A stretch of 64,000 nt of DNA, taken from Paenibacillus sp. 1781tsa1. Its GTDB lineage: Bacteria; Bacillota; Bacilli; Paenibacillales; Paenibacillaceae. Positions 45,226-54,297 of this stretch are shown here, piece after piece. Where the stretch lies: assembly GCF_024159265.1 (NCBI RefSeq), contig NZ_JAMYWY010000001.1, positions 6,200,001-6,264,000 on the forward strand, read 5' to 3'. The notes under the pieces were generated by a model. The model did not search any database. It was not told the origin of the DNA and saw only the letters and a program-made list of their open reading frames with translations. The position numbers and the translations under genes were made by a program. The stretch's first letter is position 1. Every line of letters starts with the position of its first letter.

Positions 45226-47247
45226 CTAACCCTGTGGATTCAAAAGACGTACAAGTTCGTCCTCATCCTCAATCGTTGGAATACCGAGATTATGAGCTTT
45301 GGTCAATTTGCTACCTGCTTTCTCTCCGGCAATCACCAGATCTGTCTTTTTCGACACACTGCCTGTCACCTTCGCTCCGAGCGCTTCCAGTCTTTGCGTA
45401 GCCTCTTCCCGCGTCAGTTGGTGCAGTGTTCCCGTCAGGACGACGGTTTTGCCACTAAAGAAGGAATCTTCCACAACAACAACTTCTGACGCCTCAGGTG
45501 CCTGTGCTTTCACACCCAAGTTGAGCATTTTCTCAATCGCAGCCTGTGTAAATGGATCTGCAAAGAAAGTTACGATGCTCTCTGCCACAATACCACCCAC
45601 ATCGGGTAGTTCAACCAGTTCTTCCACGGTTGCATTCATAATGGCGTGCAGATTCCGGTAATGATCCGCAAGCATGCGCGTGGTGGATTTACCTGTGTTC
45701 GGAATACCCAGTGAGTATAAGAAGGAAGCCAAGTCTCGATCTTTACTGAGCTCTAGCGCAGCGAGAAGGTTGTTCGCTTTCTTTTCACCAAACCGTTCCA
45801 ACTTCACCAGATCATCAAACTGTAACGTATACAGATCAGCAGGCTCACGCACGTTCAATTCATCGTAGAGCTGAATCGCTGTTTTCTCACTGAATGTCTC
45901 AATGTCCATGGCATCACGGGAAGCAAAATGGGAAATACGTGCCACCGTCTGCGGTTTGCATGCCAGTCTGTTGTTACAGAACAAGTGCGCTCCACGTTGC
46001 TCGAGCGGGAATCCACATGCTGGGCACTGCTCAGGGAAGACGATCTCCTCGCCATCACTTTCCTCAGTCACTTTACCCAGAATTTCTGGAATGACATCAT
46101 TGGAGCGGCGAATAAAGACCCGAGTGCCCAGAGCAAACTTCAGATTTTTGCGCTCAATATCGCCAACATTGTTCAGGGTACAGTTCTGTACCGTTACCCC
46201 GGCAAGTTCAACCGGTTCTACACGTGCCAGCGGAGTTACTTTGCCAGTACGGCCCACGTTCCATACCACAGCATTAAGAACTGTCGTGGTCTCTTCTGCC
46301 TCGAATTTATATGCTACCGCCCAGCGAGGGAATTTATCGGTATAACCCAATACCTCGCGGGTACGCATGTCTGTAATTTTGATAACAGCCCCATCGATTA
46401 GATAGTCTAACTGACCCCGGTTCTCCTGAATCGCAGCCAATTGTTCCATCACATCATCAAACTCATGGAAGTAGGTGATGGATGGATTCACTTTAAAACG
46501 GTTCTCACGCAGGAAATCCATCATCTGCTGATGATTGGCAAACTGAATGTCATCCGAATAACCTACGTTATAGAAATAAGCATTCAGTCTACGCTCAGCC
46601 GTCGCCTTTGGATTCAGGTTACGCAGTGCTCCTGCTGCTGCATTCCGCGCATTCTTGAGCGGTTCTGCCGCTGTCTCGTTGTATCGCTCCAGGACAGACA
46701 GATTCATGATACCTTCGCCCTGTACTTCAATCGTGCCGCTTGTGTAAGGAATTTTGAGCGGTACAGATCTGATTGTTCTCACCTGTGCCAAAATACCTTC
46801 GCCTACGGTACCGTTCCCTCGTGTAGAGGCTTGTACCAACTCACCGTTGGTGTACGTCAGGTTCAGCGTCAATCCGTCAAATTTCAATTCAATGACATAA
46901 CCTGGTTCCGGTAAAGGTGTATCGGGATTTTTACTGTTATAGTCGTTAATCAGTTTCAGTACACGGGTATTCCAGCTGCGCAGCTGCTCAATATTCTGCG
47001 CTTTGTCCAGACTCCATAATGAAGATAAATGGCGATGTGGGGTAAACCCTTTGAGCAGTTCGCCGCCCACACGCTGTGTTGGAGAATCAGGCAGAACCAT
47101 GCCGCTTTCCTGTTCCAGCGTAACCAGTTCATCATACAGAAGATCATACTCCTTATCGCTGATCTGTGGCTGATCCATCGTGTAGTACTGATAATTATGC
47201 TGGTTCAGCTCGGTAACGAGTTGCTCCATCCGGTGCATCGGGTCCAT
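45226..47247 (-). CDS. ligA: NAD-dependent DNA ligase with divergent adenylation motif
   Basis: This 673-residue protein has the LigA layout: Ia domain (HNYQYYTMDQPQISDKEYD), nucleotidyltransferase domain with the adenylated lysine in ELKFDGLTLNLTY near residue 119, OB fold, four-cysteine zinc finger (CPACGFPLEQ...CNNRLAC), helix-hairpin-helix domain and C-terminal BRCT. The region usually written TRGDGTTGEDIT is STRGNGTVGEGIL here, so two normally acidic positions are changed, and EVRGE is EVQGE. It is the last gene of pcrB-pcrA-ligA, as in B. subtilis. It is probably active, but a second ligase elsewhere is possible. Confidence 0.93.
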   Translation of the reverse strand: MDPMHRMEQLVTELNQHNYQYYTMDQPQISDKEYDLLYDELVTLEQESGMVLPDSPTQRVGGELLKGFTPHRHLSSLWSLDKAQNIEQLRSWNTRVLKLINDYNSKNPDTPLPEPGYVIELKFDGLTLNLTYTNGELVQASTRGNGTVGEGILAQVRTIRSVPLKIPYTSGTIEVQGEGIMNLSVLERYNETAAEPLKNARNAAAGALRNLNPKATAERRLNAYFYNVGYSDDIQFANHQQMMDFLRENRFKVNPSITYFHEFDDVMEQLAAIQENRGQLDYLIDGAVIKITDMRTREVLGYTDKFPRWAVAYKFEAEETTTVLNAVVWNVGRTGKVTPLARVEPVELAGVTVQNCTLNNVGDIERKNLKFALGTRVFIRRSNDVIPEILGKVTEESDGEEIVFPEQCPACGFPLEQRGAHLFCNNRLACKPQTVARISHFASRDAMDIETFSEKTAIQLYDELNVREPADLYTLQFDDLVKLERFGEKKANNLLAALELSKDRDLASFLYSLGIPNTGKSTTRMLADHYRNLHAIMNATVEELVELPDVGGIVAESIVTFFADPFTQAAIEKMLNLGVKAQAPEASEVVVVEDSFFSGKTVVLTGTLHQLTREEATQRLEALGAKVTGSVSKKTDLVIAGEKAGSKLTKAHNLGIPTIEDEDELVRLLNPQG

Positions 47248-47309
47248 ACAGGGCCATCCCTCCGTTAATTTGATCTATATATGTAGAACGAACACTCCTA
47301 TTGCACGTA

Positions 47310-47460
47310 AACTCCGATAGACAGAACAACTTTTCAATCGCTGGTATCCCCAGATTTCTTTTAATGCATGTTAAAAGGTAGAAATCCGGGGATAAAGGCG
47401 AACGCTTTGCTTATTCAAGTTGTTTCTGTACTCTCCGTTATCGTACAAAAGGAGGTTTCG
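47310..47460 (-). repeat. Structured intergenic repeat, copy 1 (pcrA-ligA gap)
   Basis: The gap between pcrA and ligA carries a ~150-bp element that is similar, part by part, to the element at 49890-50030. Its core is a hairpin: ATCCCCAGATTT pairs with AAATCCGGGGAT, with a perfect inner CTTTTAA/TTAAAAG stem. Next to it is a conserved tract seen on the plus strand as CGAACGCTTTGCTTATTCA...ACTCTCCGTT. It contains no open reading frame. Confidence 0.75.
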
Positions 47461-47463
47461 TTC

Positions 47464-49818
47464 TTATTCTACTTTGGTAATCGGGGCAAACCCGGCAAGC
47501 AAACGTTTCACGCCAACCGGAGCCGGGAAAGCAATCTGCAGTTCAGTATCATTCCCTGTCCCTTTAACTGCAACAATCGTGCCTGTCCCCCATTTGCCAT
47601 GCTGCACTTTGTCCCCCGCCTTGAATCCCGCTTCACCACTCGAAGCTGCAGGCTTGGAAGCAGATGATGGCGTAGAGTATGTTGGGCGGGAAGTACTTGT
47701 GGTCACACGCGAAGTTGGCGTGGATGAGGTAGCAGATGACCCGCTCTTGCTTTGGTGATCAAAGAGCTTGGTGCCACCACCGAAGTTACTTCCTCCACTG
47801 GAACCTAGTCCACGTCCACCATAAGAGCCACCTCCGCTACTGCCACGACGGTAACGATCACGAGCCATGGAGGTGTCTTCCTTCAGCTCATCCGGAATTT
47901 CGTCCAGGAAGCGGGAAGGTGGATTTGCCGTGGTACGTCCAAACAAGGTACGCATTTGGGCACACGACAGGAAAAGTTGCTCTTCTGCACGAGTAATCCC
48001 CACATAAGCAAGTCGGCGTTCTTCCTCCAGCTCTTCATTATCCATAAAGGCACGGCTGTGCGGGAAGACACCTTCCTCCATACCCACGATAAAGACAACC
48101 GGGAACTCCAGACCTTTGGCGCTATGCATGGTCATCAGGGTAACAGCGTCGCTTTGATCCTCTTCATCATCGTTCATGCTGTCGATGTCAGCAATCAATG
48201 CAAGATCGGTGAGGAACGATACGAGCGTTTTGTCTTCATTATTTTTCTCAAATTCCATCGTTACCGACAGGAACTCTTCAATGTTCTCCAGCCGTGCACG
48301 GGATTCGAGTGTATTTTCATTTTGCATCTCAAGACGATATTGGCTCATCTCAAGAATCTTCTCGGTCAGTTCAGTTACAGACAGATACTCTACCATCTGA
48401 TGCAACGCAGCGATCATGTCATAGAACTCCACCAGCGCATTACGCGTACGACCAGCAAAACCAAGATCATCCACGACCTGAAGTACTCGGAAAATGGAAA
48501 TTCCACGCTCTCCTGCCGCAGCCGCCAGCTTCGCTACTGTTGTATCCCCGATGCTACGCTTCGGTACATTAATGATCCGGGTAAGACTGATATCATCGTC
48601 GGGGTTGGATAACAGGCGCAGATACGCCAGAATGTCCTTGATCTCTTTACGATCATAGAACTTGATGCCGCCGACAATCTGATACGGAATATCAGACTTG
48701 ATCAAAATTTCCTCTATAACCCGGGACTGGGCATTGGTACGGTACAAAATGGCATGGTTCTGATAGGATTTGCCGTTTTTCACATTTTTACTAATCTCGG
48801 AGGTTACAAAATACCCCTCATCATGTTCGGAATCCGCACGGTACACCTTGATCTTCGAACCACCCTCTTTGTCCGTCCACAGTTTCTTCGGTTTACGCCC
48901 TGTATTGAGGCCGATCACTTCATTCGCTGCATTCAGGATATTGGAAGTTGAACGATAGTTCTGCTCAAGCAAAATCGTATTTGCTTCCGGGTAGTCTTTC
49001 TCAAAGTTCAAGATATTGCTGATATCCGCTCCACGCCAGCGATAGATCGACTGGTCACTATCCCCTACAACGCAGATGCGGTGGTGGCTGTCAGCGAGCA
49101 TGCGGCACAGCATGTACTGTGCACGGTTCGTATCCTGATACTCGTCCACGTGAATGTACTGGAATTTCTTTTGATAAAAGTCGAGGACTTCCGGTACTTC
49201 CTTGAACAGTTGAATAGTCTGCATAATAAGATCATCGAAATCGAGTGAGTTGTTGGCTCTTAACCGTTTCTGATACATCTTATATATTTTGGCTACAATA
49301 CCCTCGAAATAGTCCCCTGCTTGCTTCTCATATTGCTCCGGACTAATCAGTTCATTCTTGGCTGTACTCATCATCGACTGAACTGCTTTGGGTTCAAATT
49401 TCTTTGTGTCTATATTCTGGTCTTTCATACAGCTGCGAATAACAGATAATTGGTCCGATGAGTCCAAAATACTGAAGTTGGAAGTAAAGCCAATACGTTC
49501 AATATCACGGCGCAAAATACGCACACACATGGAGTGGAATGTGGATACCCAAATGTCGCGGCCCTGGGAGCCACCTACGAGTTGGGAAACCCGGTCCTGC
49601 ATCTCACGAGCGGCTTTATTCGTAAAGGTAATCGCTAAAATGCCCCACGGGGGTGCTTTCCGTGTTGCAATGAGGTAGGCAATCCGGTGTGTCAGCACCC
49701 GGGTCTTGCCGGAGCCCGCACCGGCCATAATTAGCAACGGGCCATCCGTCGCCTCGACGGCTTGCCGTTGAGGGGTGTTAAGCCGTGCAACGGCATCATG
49801 TATATTTACAGGTTGCAT
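47464..49818 (-). CDS. pcrA: ATP-dependent DNA helicase PcrA
   Basis: This 784-residue UvrD/Rep-family 3'-5' helicase is needed for repair and for removing obstacles from DNA. Visible motifs are Q/I (TPQRQAVE, GAGSGKTRVLTHR), II (HVDEYQDTNRAQY), III (GDSDQSIYRWRGAD), IV (LEQNYRS), V (TMHSAKGLEFPVVF) and VI (EERRLAYVGITRAE). The C-terminal part has a Gly/Ser/Thr-rich linker (~660-725) and the Tudor-like RNA polymerase interaction domain (FKAGDKVQHGKWGTG). It lies between pcrB and ligA, with repeat-filled gaps on both sides. Confidence 0.97.
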   Translation of the reverse strand: MQPVNIHDAVARLNTPQRQAVEATDGPLLIMAGAGSGKTRVLTHRIAYLIATRKAPPWGILAITFTNKAAREMQDRVSQLVGGSQGRDIWVSTFHSMCVRILRRDIERIGFTSNFSILDSSDQLSVIRSCMKDQNIDTKKFEPKAVQSMMSTAKNELISPEQYEKQAGDYFEGIVAKIYKMYQKRLRANNSLDFDDLIMQTIQLFKEVPEVLDFYQKKFQYIHVDEYQDTNRAQYMLCRMLADSHHRICVVGDSDQSIYRWRGADISNILNFEKDYPEANTILLEQNYRSTSNILNAANEVIGLNTGRKPKKLWTDKEGGSKIKVYRADSEHDEGYFVTSEISKNVKNGKSYQNHAILYRTNAQSRVIEEILIKSDIPYQIVGGIKFYDRKEIKDILAYLRLLSNPDDDISLTRIINVPKRSIGDTTVAKLAAAAGERGISIFRVLQVVDDLGFAGRTRNALVEFYDMIAALHQMVEYLSVTELTEKILEMSQYRLEMQNENTLESRARLENIEEFLSVTMEFEKNNEDKTLVSFLTDLALIADIDSMNDDEEDQSDAVTLMTMHSAKGLEFPVVFIVGMEEGVFPHSRAFMDNEELEEERRLAYVGITRAEEQLFLSCAQMRTLFGRTTANPPSRFLDEIPDELKEDTSMARDRYRRGSSGGGSYGGRGLGSSGGSNFGGGTKLFDHQSKSGSSATSSTPTSRVTTSTSRPTYSTPSSASKPAASSGEAGFKAGDKVQHGKWGTGTIVAVKGTGNDTELQIAFPAPVGVKRLLAGFAPITKVE

Positions 49819-49889
49819 GCATGCATGCTCCTTTCGTTGGTTGGTTAGTCGGTATAAGGGAGCTATTGGTTACACTTGGACTTCGATTG

Positions 49890-50360
49890 CAGCAGCATCT
49901 TCCGATCGTCGTTATCCCCAGATTTTTTGATTCCCTTTATCAAAGGGAAAATCCGGTGATAAATACGAACACTTCGTTTCTTCAGATTGCTTCTGCACTC
50001 TCCGTTTCCGTGTAAACATAGCCTATATACGAATTGTTAGTAAGAGGTAAAAATCAGGTAATAAAGGCGAACGCTCCGCTTCTCCAGCTTATTTCTGTCC
50101 TCTTCGTTCTCGTGTAAAAATTAGTTTAGCTTATATTTAGGGGTAGTTGAAATTACAAGAGAGCACACTTCGTTTCTTCAGATTGCTTTTGTACTCTCCG
50201 TTTCTGTGTAAACATAGTCCCTGTATACGAATTGCTTAGTAAAAAAAGAACAATATCGGGTAATAAAAGTATGCTTAGGATTTAGCTTTCTTACAGAAAG
50301 CTTTTAACGAGCACTCCGTTTCTCCAGCTCACTTCTTTCCTCTTCGTTCTCGTGTAAACG
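49890..50360 (-). repeat. Degenerate tandem array of structured repeats (pcrB-pcrA gap)
   Basis: The 636-bp gap holds at least four related ~50-bp tracts at about 49966-50016, 50070-50117, 50163-50212 and 50310-50355. On the plus strand they follow CTTCGTTTCTTCAG...ACTCTCCGTTTC.GTGTAAA. The first and third are nearly identical over ~85 bp, and the second and fourth share CTTCGTTCTCGTGTAAA, so a two-tract block was duplicated. Hairpins accompany them: TTATCCCCAGATTTT with AAAATCCGGTGATAA plus inner CCCTTT/AAAGGG near 49912-49962, and AGCTTTC/GAAAGCT near 50284-50302. No gene is visible. Confidence 0.75.
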
Positions 50361-50454
50361 ACATTACGGTCATATAACTTCTTTAATTAGTAAGGGCAAA
50401 GTTCTATTTTAACAGATCATAAGGGGAAAATGGGGGAATGGTAAACTAAACCGA

Positions 50455-51150
50455 TTAAATGGTTCCTTTTACAGCCAACACTGTCTCAAGTGCTTTGTTC
50501 AGATCACTATACACGATGTTACCTACAACGATGGTATCTGCCACCTGAGCAGCTTGCGCGGCTTTCTCCGGATCATCAATTCCGCCGCCGTAGATAAGGT
50601 GTGCCCGCTCCAATTGTCTGTGTGTCTCCCCAACAAGCTCCATATCTCCGAACGTTCCGCTGTACTCCATGTATACAATGGGAAGATGGAGCAGACGCTC
50701 CGCGGCCTGGGCATATGCCACCGCAGCTCCTGTCGTCAGATCCGTATCTGCACCGGTCAACCGCGCTACCGTGGAGTTTGCATTAAGCACAATATAACCC
50801 TCGGCAATCAGCAGATCCCATGGGATTAGATAACCGTAACGCTCTATGGCCTGCTGGTGGTGCCCAATCATCCATTTGCTGTCCGTTGCATTCAGGACCA
50901 TCGGGATGAGATATCCGTCAAACCCGGGAACTACAGCCTCCAGATCGGATACTTCAAGCACACAGGGCAACTCATAACGACGCACACGGGACATCAGGTC
51001 TACCGTGTTATCATAAGTAATTCCGGAAGATCCACCGACGATAATTGCATCGGTCCCCGACATGCAGACCAGATCGAGTTCTTCGTCTGTAATCTCCCGA
51101 TCCGGGTCAAGCTTAAATACGTGTCTCCACTGCTTAATCATGTCTATCAA
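50455..51150 (-). CDS. pcrB: Heptaprenylglyceryl phosphate synthase
   Basis: This 231-residue TIM-barrel enzyme joins a C35 heptaprenyl chain to glycerol-1-phosphate, giving an archaeal-like ether lipid in Bacillota. It shows the glycerol-phosphate-binding GGSSGITYDN near residues 39-48, YMEYSGTFGD near 160-169 and LIYGGGIDDPEKA near 185-197. The TTG at 51150 is 8 nt after GGAGG, so it is preferred over the internal ATG at 51141. It is the first gene of pcrB-pcrA-ligA. Confidence 0.94.
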   Translation of the reverse strand: MIDMIKQWRHVFKLDPDREITDEELDLVCMSGTDAIIVGGSSGITYDNTVDLMSRVRRYELPCVLEVSDLEAVVPGFDGYLIPMVLNATDSKWMIGHHQQAIERYGYLIPWDLLIAEGYIVLNANSTVARLTGADTDLTTGAAVAYAQAAERLLHLPIVYMEYSGTFGDMELVGETHRQLERAHLIYGGGIDDPEKAAQAAQVADTIVVGNIVYSDLNKALETVLAVKGTI

Positions 51151-51199
51151 CGAACATTCCTCCAGAGGTTCTTCTGCATCCTAGAAAGCTTGTAAACTA

Positions 51200-51228
51200 A
51201 GTCTAAGTCAGCAGGCAGTGAGTGTCAA
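51200..51228 (-). promoter_or_regulatory. Promoter of pcrB-pcrA-ligA
   Basis: A perfect TTGACA, a 17-bp spacer and TAGACT lie ~50-80 bp upstream of the pcrB start codon. Confidence 0.72.
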
Positions 51229-51251
51229 TGTTCGTATAAAAAGGGGAACAG

Positions 51252-51300
51252 AAAATCACAGACATTTCCCGGTCCTGGTAGGGAAAAGCCTGTGATTTTG
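51252..51300. terminator. Terminator after the GDPD-like gene
   Basis: AAAATCACAG and CTGTGATTTT pair, with an inner TTTCCC/GGGAAA stem. It lies 30 bp after the stop of the GDPD-like gene and before the pcrB promoter. T-rich sequence follows on the plus strand, and TTTTCTGTTCC follows on the minus strand. Confidence 0.78.
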
Positions 51301-51328
51301 ATTTTTTAATGATTATAATTACGACATT

Positions 51329-52204
51329 TTACGGTTTCCAGGCAAACCGTGTATTCATCTCATCCAGTTCCTGCTCCGTCAGCACGTCCGAGTACACCCC
51401 GTACACGCCCCACTTCTCATAGTTAGCTACCTGTTCAGTGTCATTGATGGTATGCACGTAGGTGACTGAGCCTGCACTATTCAGCTTGGTGACGAAATTC
51501 TGGTTTACTTTATATTCCGGCATAGTCACGGCATCAATATCATTCTTTTGCACAAAATCAACAACCTGATCTTCTGTATCCTGTGTGGCATATAACGTAT
51601 AGATAATGGAAGGGAATGCATAGACTTCTTTCACCGTTTCAAGCATGGGTTCGTTATAGATCTGTACAACCACGCGATCCAGCACGGAGGGATCATGTTC
51701 TTTTGCAGCATCCACGAGGGATCTTAACACCTGCTGAATATCCTCATCCTTCTGTTCCTTGGTGTCGGTTACGATATACATATCCGGGTATTTAGCCAGT
51801 ACATCTATAATGCCATCGGCATCCATGGGTTGATACATACCCAAAATAGGTGTATTCATGAACTCATCATGTGTCAGCGCCCCGGCCTGTTTATCCTCCG
51901 AAAGTTCTTCGTCTTGTCCTAACATTTTGCTCATATTTGCGGTCCATTCATGTCTGGCTACGGCTTTGCGATCTGATGTCAGCATAAAGTCGATCTCAAA
52001 TACACGTGTGCCTTTCTCGTAATTGGCAATCATCGCTTCATAGGCGTTGGTATATGGTTGATCCCGAATGCTGCCCATCGCATGGGCGATTAATCTATAG
52101 GCGGTAAATCCGTCCCGTTGTTCCTCACTCTCGCTTTCATAGGCGAAAAAGAGTGTGCCCACGGTAACGATCAGTAGTATTAACACGGCAGCAATGCGTT
52201 TCAT
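51329..52204 (-). CDS. Membrane-anchored glycerophosphodiester phosphodiesterase-like protein
   Basis: This 291-residue protein has an N-terminal hydrophobic anchor or signal (residues ~3-21) and a GDPD/PI-PLC-like TIM barrel. Conserved elements are LIAHAMGS (His41), NAYEAMIANY, FEIDFMLTSDRKAVARHEW (acidic metal ligands and second histidine), and later TDTKEQKDED. The second half is less conserved. The family hydrolyses glycerophosphodiesters or related lipid headgroups outside the cell; the substrate here is unknown. It is flanked by the rhamnose genes and pcrB, each side with its own terminator. Confidence 0.85.
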   Translation of the reverse strand: MKRIAAVLILLIVTVGTLFFAYESESEEQRDGFTAYRLIAHAMGSIRDQPYTNAYEAMIANYEKGTRVFEIDFMLTSDRKAVARHEWTANMSKMLGQDEELSEDKQAGALTHDEFMNTPILGMYQPMDADGIIDVLAKYPDMYIVTDTKEQKDEDIQQVLRSLVDAAKEHDPSVLDRVVVQIYNEPMLETVKEVYAFPSIIYTLYATQDTEDQVVDFVQKNDIDAVTMPEYKVNQNFVTKLNSAGSVTYVHTINDTEQVANYEKWGVYGVYSDVLTEQELDEMNTRFAWKP

Positions 52205-52261
52205 ATCACATTCACATCCTCAGTACCTTTTTGTTAGCTAACTACCCGAATTGAGGAGGTG

Positions 52262-52290
52262 CAAAACAAAATAGCCGCTCGAAAGCGGCT
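52262..52290 (-). terminator. Terminator of rfbCBD
   Basis: AGCCGCT and AGCGGCT pair around a TTCG loop and are followed by ATTTTGTTTTG on the minus strand, ~60 bp after the rfbD stop. Confidence 0.85.
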
Positions 52291-52351
52291 GTTAAAAGGT
52301 GGATAGACTTTTAGGATAAAGCGCGGACCATCAAGATGCTCAGTCCTTTTG

Positions 52352-53221
52352 CTATACACTTAACTCTTTCAAAAATGCAATCAGCGCCTCACGCCAATGT
52401 CTCAGAGGTTCCAGATCGTTCGTTCGAATCGCCAGATGATCCATCACCGAGTATGCAGGACGAGGGGCTGGACGCGGAAACTGATCGGTTGTGCATGGCG
52501 TAAGTTCAGCTGTCGGCTCGAACCCACTCTGCTTACTTGCTTCTTCTCTTATTACCTGTGCAAACTCGTACCATGTGCAAATTCCTGAATTGGAAGCATG
52601 ATAGATGCCGTACTTTTCACTTACGGAAAGGAGATGGATGAATCGTGCAAGATCCACCGTGTAGGTAGGCGAACCTTGTTGGTCATGAACAACTTGCAGT
52701 TGTGGACGCTTCGCCATAAGTTCCAGCATGGTTTTGACAAAATTACTGCCATGCACGCCAAACACCCATGATGTTCGAATGATAAACCATTGCGTACACA
52801 AACTTTGAACCAGACGTTCCCCGGCAAGCTTCGACTTGCCATAAACACTCTGCGGATTCGTTACATCGTATTCTCGGTATGGTGTAGTCCCGCTCCCATC
52901 AAATACATAATCGGTACTGATATATACCAGTTTTGCTTTCACACTCTCGGCGGCAACTGCAATATTTCTAGTACCTGATGCATTGATTGCGTATGCTGTA
53001 TCTACATCTACCTCAGCCTGATCGACCGCCGTGTAAGCAGCGCAGTGAATAATGATGTGCGGTCGGAACGTTGTAATTATATCTGTGCACTGCTGTTGAT
53101 CGGTAATATCCATCTGGTTCTTGTCACAGGCCAATACCTGATGACCCTCTGCTTGGAAGGTCTTCACCACATCATAACCCAGCTGTCCCGCTGCGCCAGT
53201 CACCATAACTCTATAGTTCAT
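52352..53221 (-). CDS. rfbD: dTDP-4-dehydrorhamnose reductase
   Basis: This 289-residue short-chain dehydrogenase makes dTDP-L-rhamnose in the last step of the pathway. It has the Rossmann motif VTGAAGQLGYDVV near residues 7-19, the catalytic tyrosine/lysine pair in PQSVYGKSKLAGE and the STDYVFDG segment. It overlaps rfbB by 4 bp (ATGA), implying coupled translation. Confidence 0.95.
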   Translation of the reverse strand: MNYRVMVTGAAGQLGYDVVKTFQAEGHQVLACDKNQMDITDQQQCTDIITTFRPHIIIHCAAYTAVDQAEVDVDTAYAINASGTRNIAVAAESVKAKLVYISTDYVFDGSGTTPYREYDVTNPQSVYGKSKLAGERLVQSLCTQWFIIRTSWVFGVHGSNFVKTMLELMAKRPQLQVVHDQQGSPTYTVDLARFIHLLSVSEKYGIYHASNSGICTWYEFAQVIREEASKQSGFEPTAELTPCTTDQFPRPAPRPAYSVMDHLAIRTNDLEPLRHWREALIAFLKELSV

Positions 53222-54243
53222 TTGGATGAATCACCCATCCGTTTACCGTACTGAAGCTGAACATAGTCCTGATATGTGCCTGCTTGAATTCTCGTCCACC
53301 AATCTTGATGTTTCAGATACCATTGGATCGTCTCCTTGATCCCTGTCTCAAAATTGTGTGCAGGTTGCCAGCCAAGCTCTGTACGTATCTTGGTAGGATC
53401 TATACCGTAACGTCGGTCATGTCCCAACCGATCTTGTACATATTGTATCAAACTCGCTGGCTTACCCAGTTGCTCCAATACGCTCTCCACAATGTATATA
53501 TTAGTACGTTCATTATTACCACCAATGTTGTATACTTCTCCAGATTGTCCATTATGAATCACCAGATCAATCGCACTGCAGTGATCTTCGACATAAAGCC
53601 AGTCACGAATATTGAGCCCGTCACCATATACCGGGATGGCTTCATCATTCAATGCACGGGATATAATCAGCGGAATCAGTTTCTCCGGGAATTGAAAAGG
53701 CCCGTAGTTATTAGAGCAACGTGTAATATTTACAGGCAGTCCAAACGTTTCATGATAGGCTCTTACGAGCAGATCCCCGCCAGCTTTACTTGCAGAGTAA
53801 GGACTGTTAGGCATCAGAGGGGTATCTTCAGTAAATAAACCTGTTGCACCTAGTGATCCATATACCTCATCTGTCGATACCTGAACAAATTTGGTGACTT
53901 GATATTTCTTTGCCGCATCCAATAGAACCTGAGTACCCATCACATTGGTACGCACAAAGATATCCGGGGACAGAATACTTCGATCCACATGAGACTCGGC
54001 AGCGAAATTCACAACCACATCGATGCCTTGGGAAAAAACAGCTTCCATCTGCTGTACATCTGCAATATCTGCTTGGATGAAGGTATATCGGGGATTGGAC
54101 TCTACCGTATGCAAGTTCTCCAAGTTCCCCGCATACGTTAATGCATCCACATTGATAATCTCATAACTCGGATGTTCACGAAGCATATATAGCACAAAGT
54201 TGCTGCCGATAAATCCGGCCCCACCCGTAACCAGTAGTTTCAT
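53218..54243 (-). CDS. rfbB: dTDP-glucose 4,6-dehydratase
   Basis: This 341-residue extended SDR enzyme converts dTDP-glucose to the 4-keto-6-deoxy sugar. The NAD-binding motif VTGGAGFIGSNFV lies near residues 5-17. The active site is seen in VSTDEVYG and in PYSASKAGGDLLVRAYHET. It follows rfbC by 54 bp and overlaps rfbD. Confidence 0.96.
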   Translation of the reverse strand: MKLLVTGGAGFIGSNFVLYMLREHPSYEIINVDALTYAGNLENLHTVESNPRYTFIQADIADVQQMEAVFSQGIDVVVNFAAESHVDRSILSPDIFVRTNVMGTQVLLDAAKKYQVTKFVQVSTDEVYGSLGATGLFTEDTPLMPNSPYSASKAGGDLLVRAYHETFGLPVNITRCSNNYGPFQFPEKLIPLIISRALNDEAIPVYGDGLNIRDWLYVEDHCSAIDLVIHNGQSGEVYNIGGNNERTNIYIVESVLEQLGKPASLIQYVQDRLGHDRRYGIDPTKIRTELGWQPAHNFETGIKETIQWYLKHQDWWTRIQAGTYQDYVQLQYGKRMGDSSK

Positions 54244-54297
54244 GCTGTCTCTCTCCCTCTGCCTCCAGATACAGAAGTATCTGAAAAGTCTGATTAA

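Noticed and set aside
49890..50360. Possible CRISPR array in the pcrB-pcrA gap
   Set aside because: The repeats are degenerate and unevenly spaced, lie inside an operon, and there are no cas genes.
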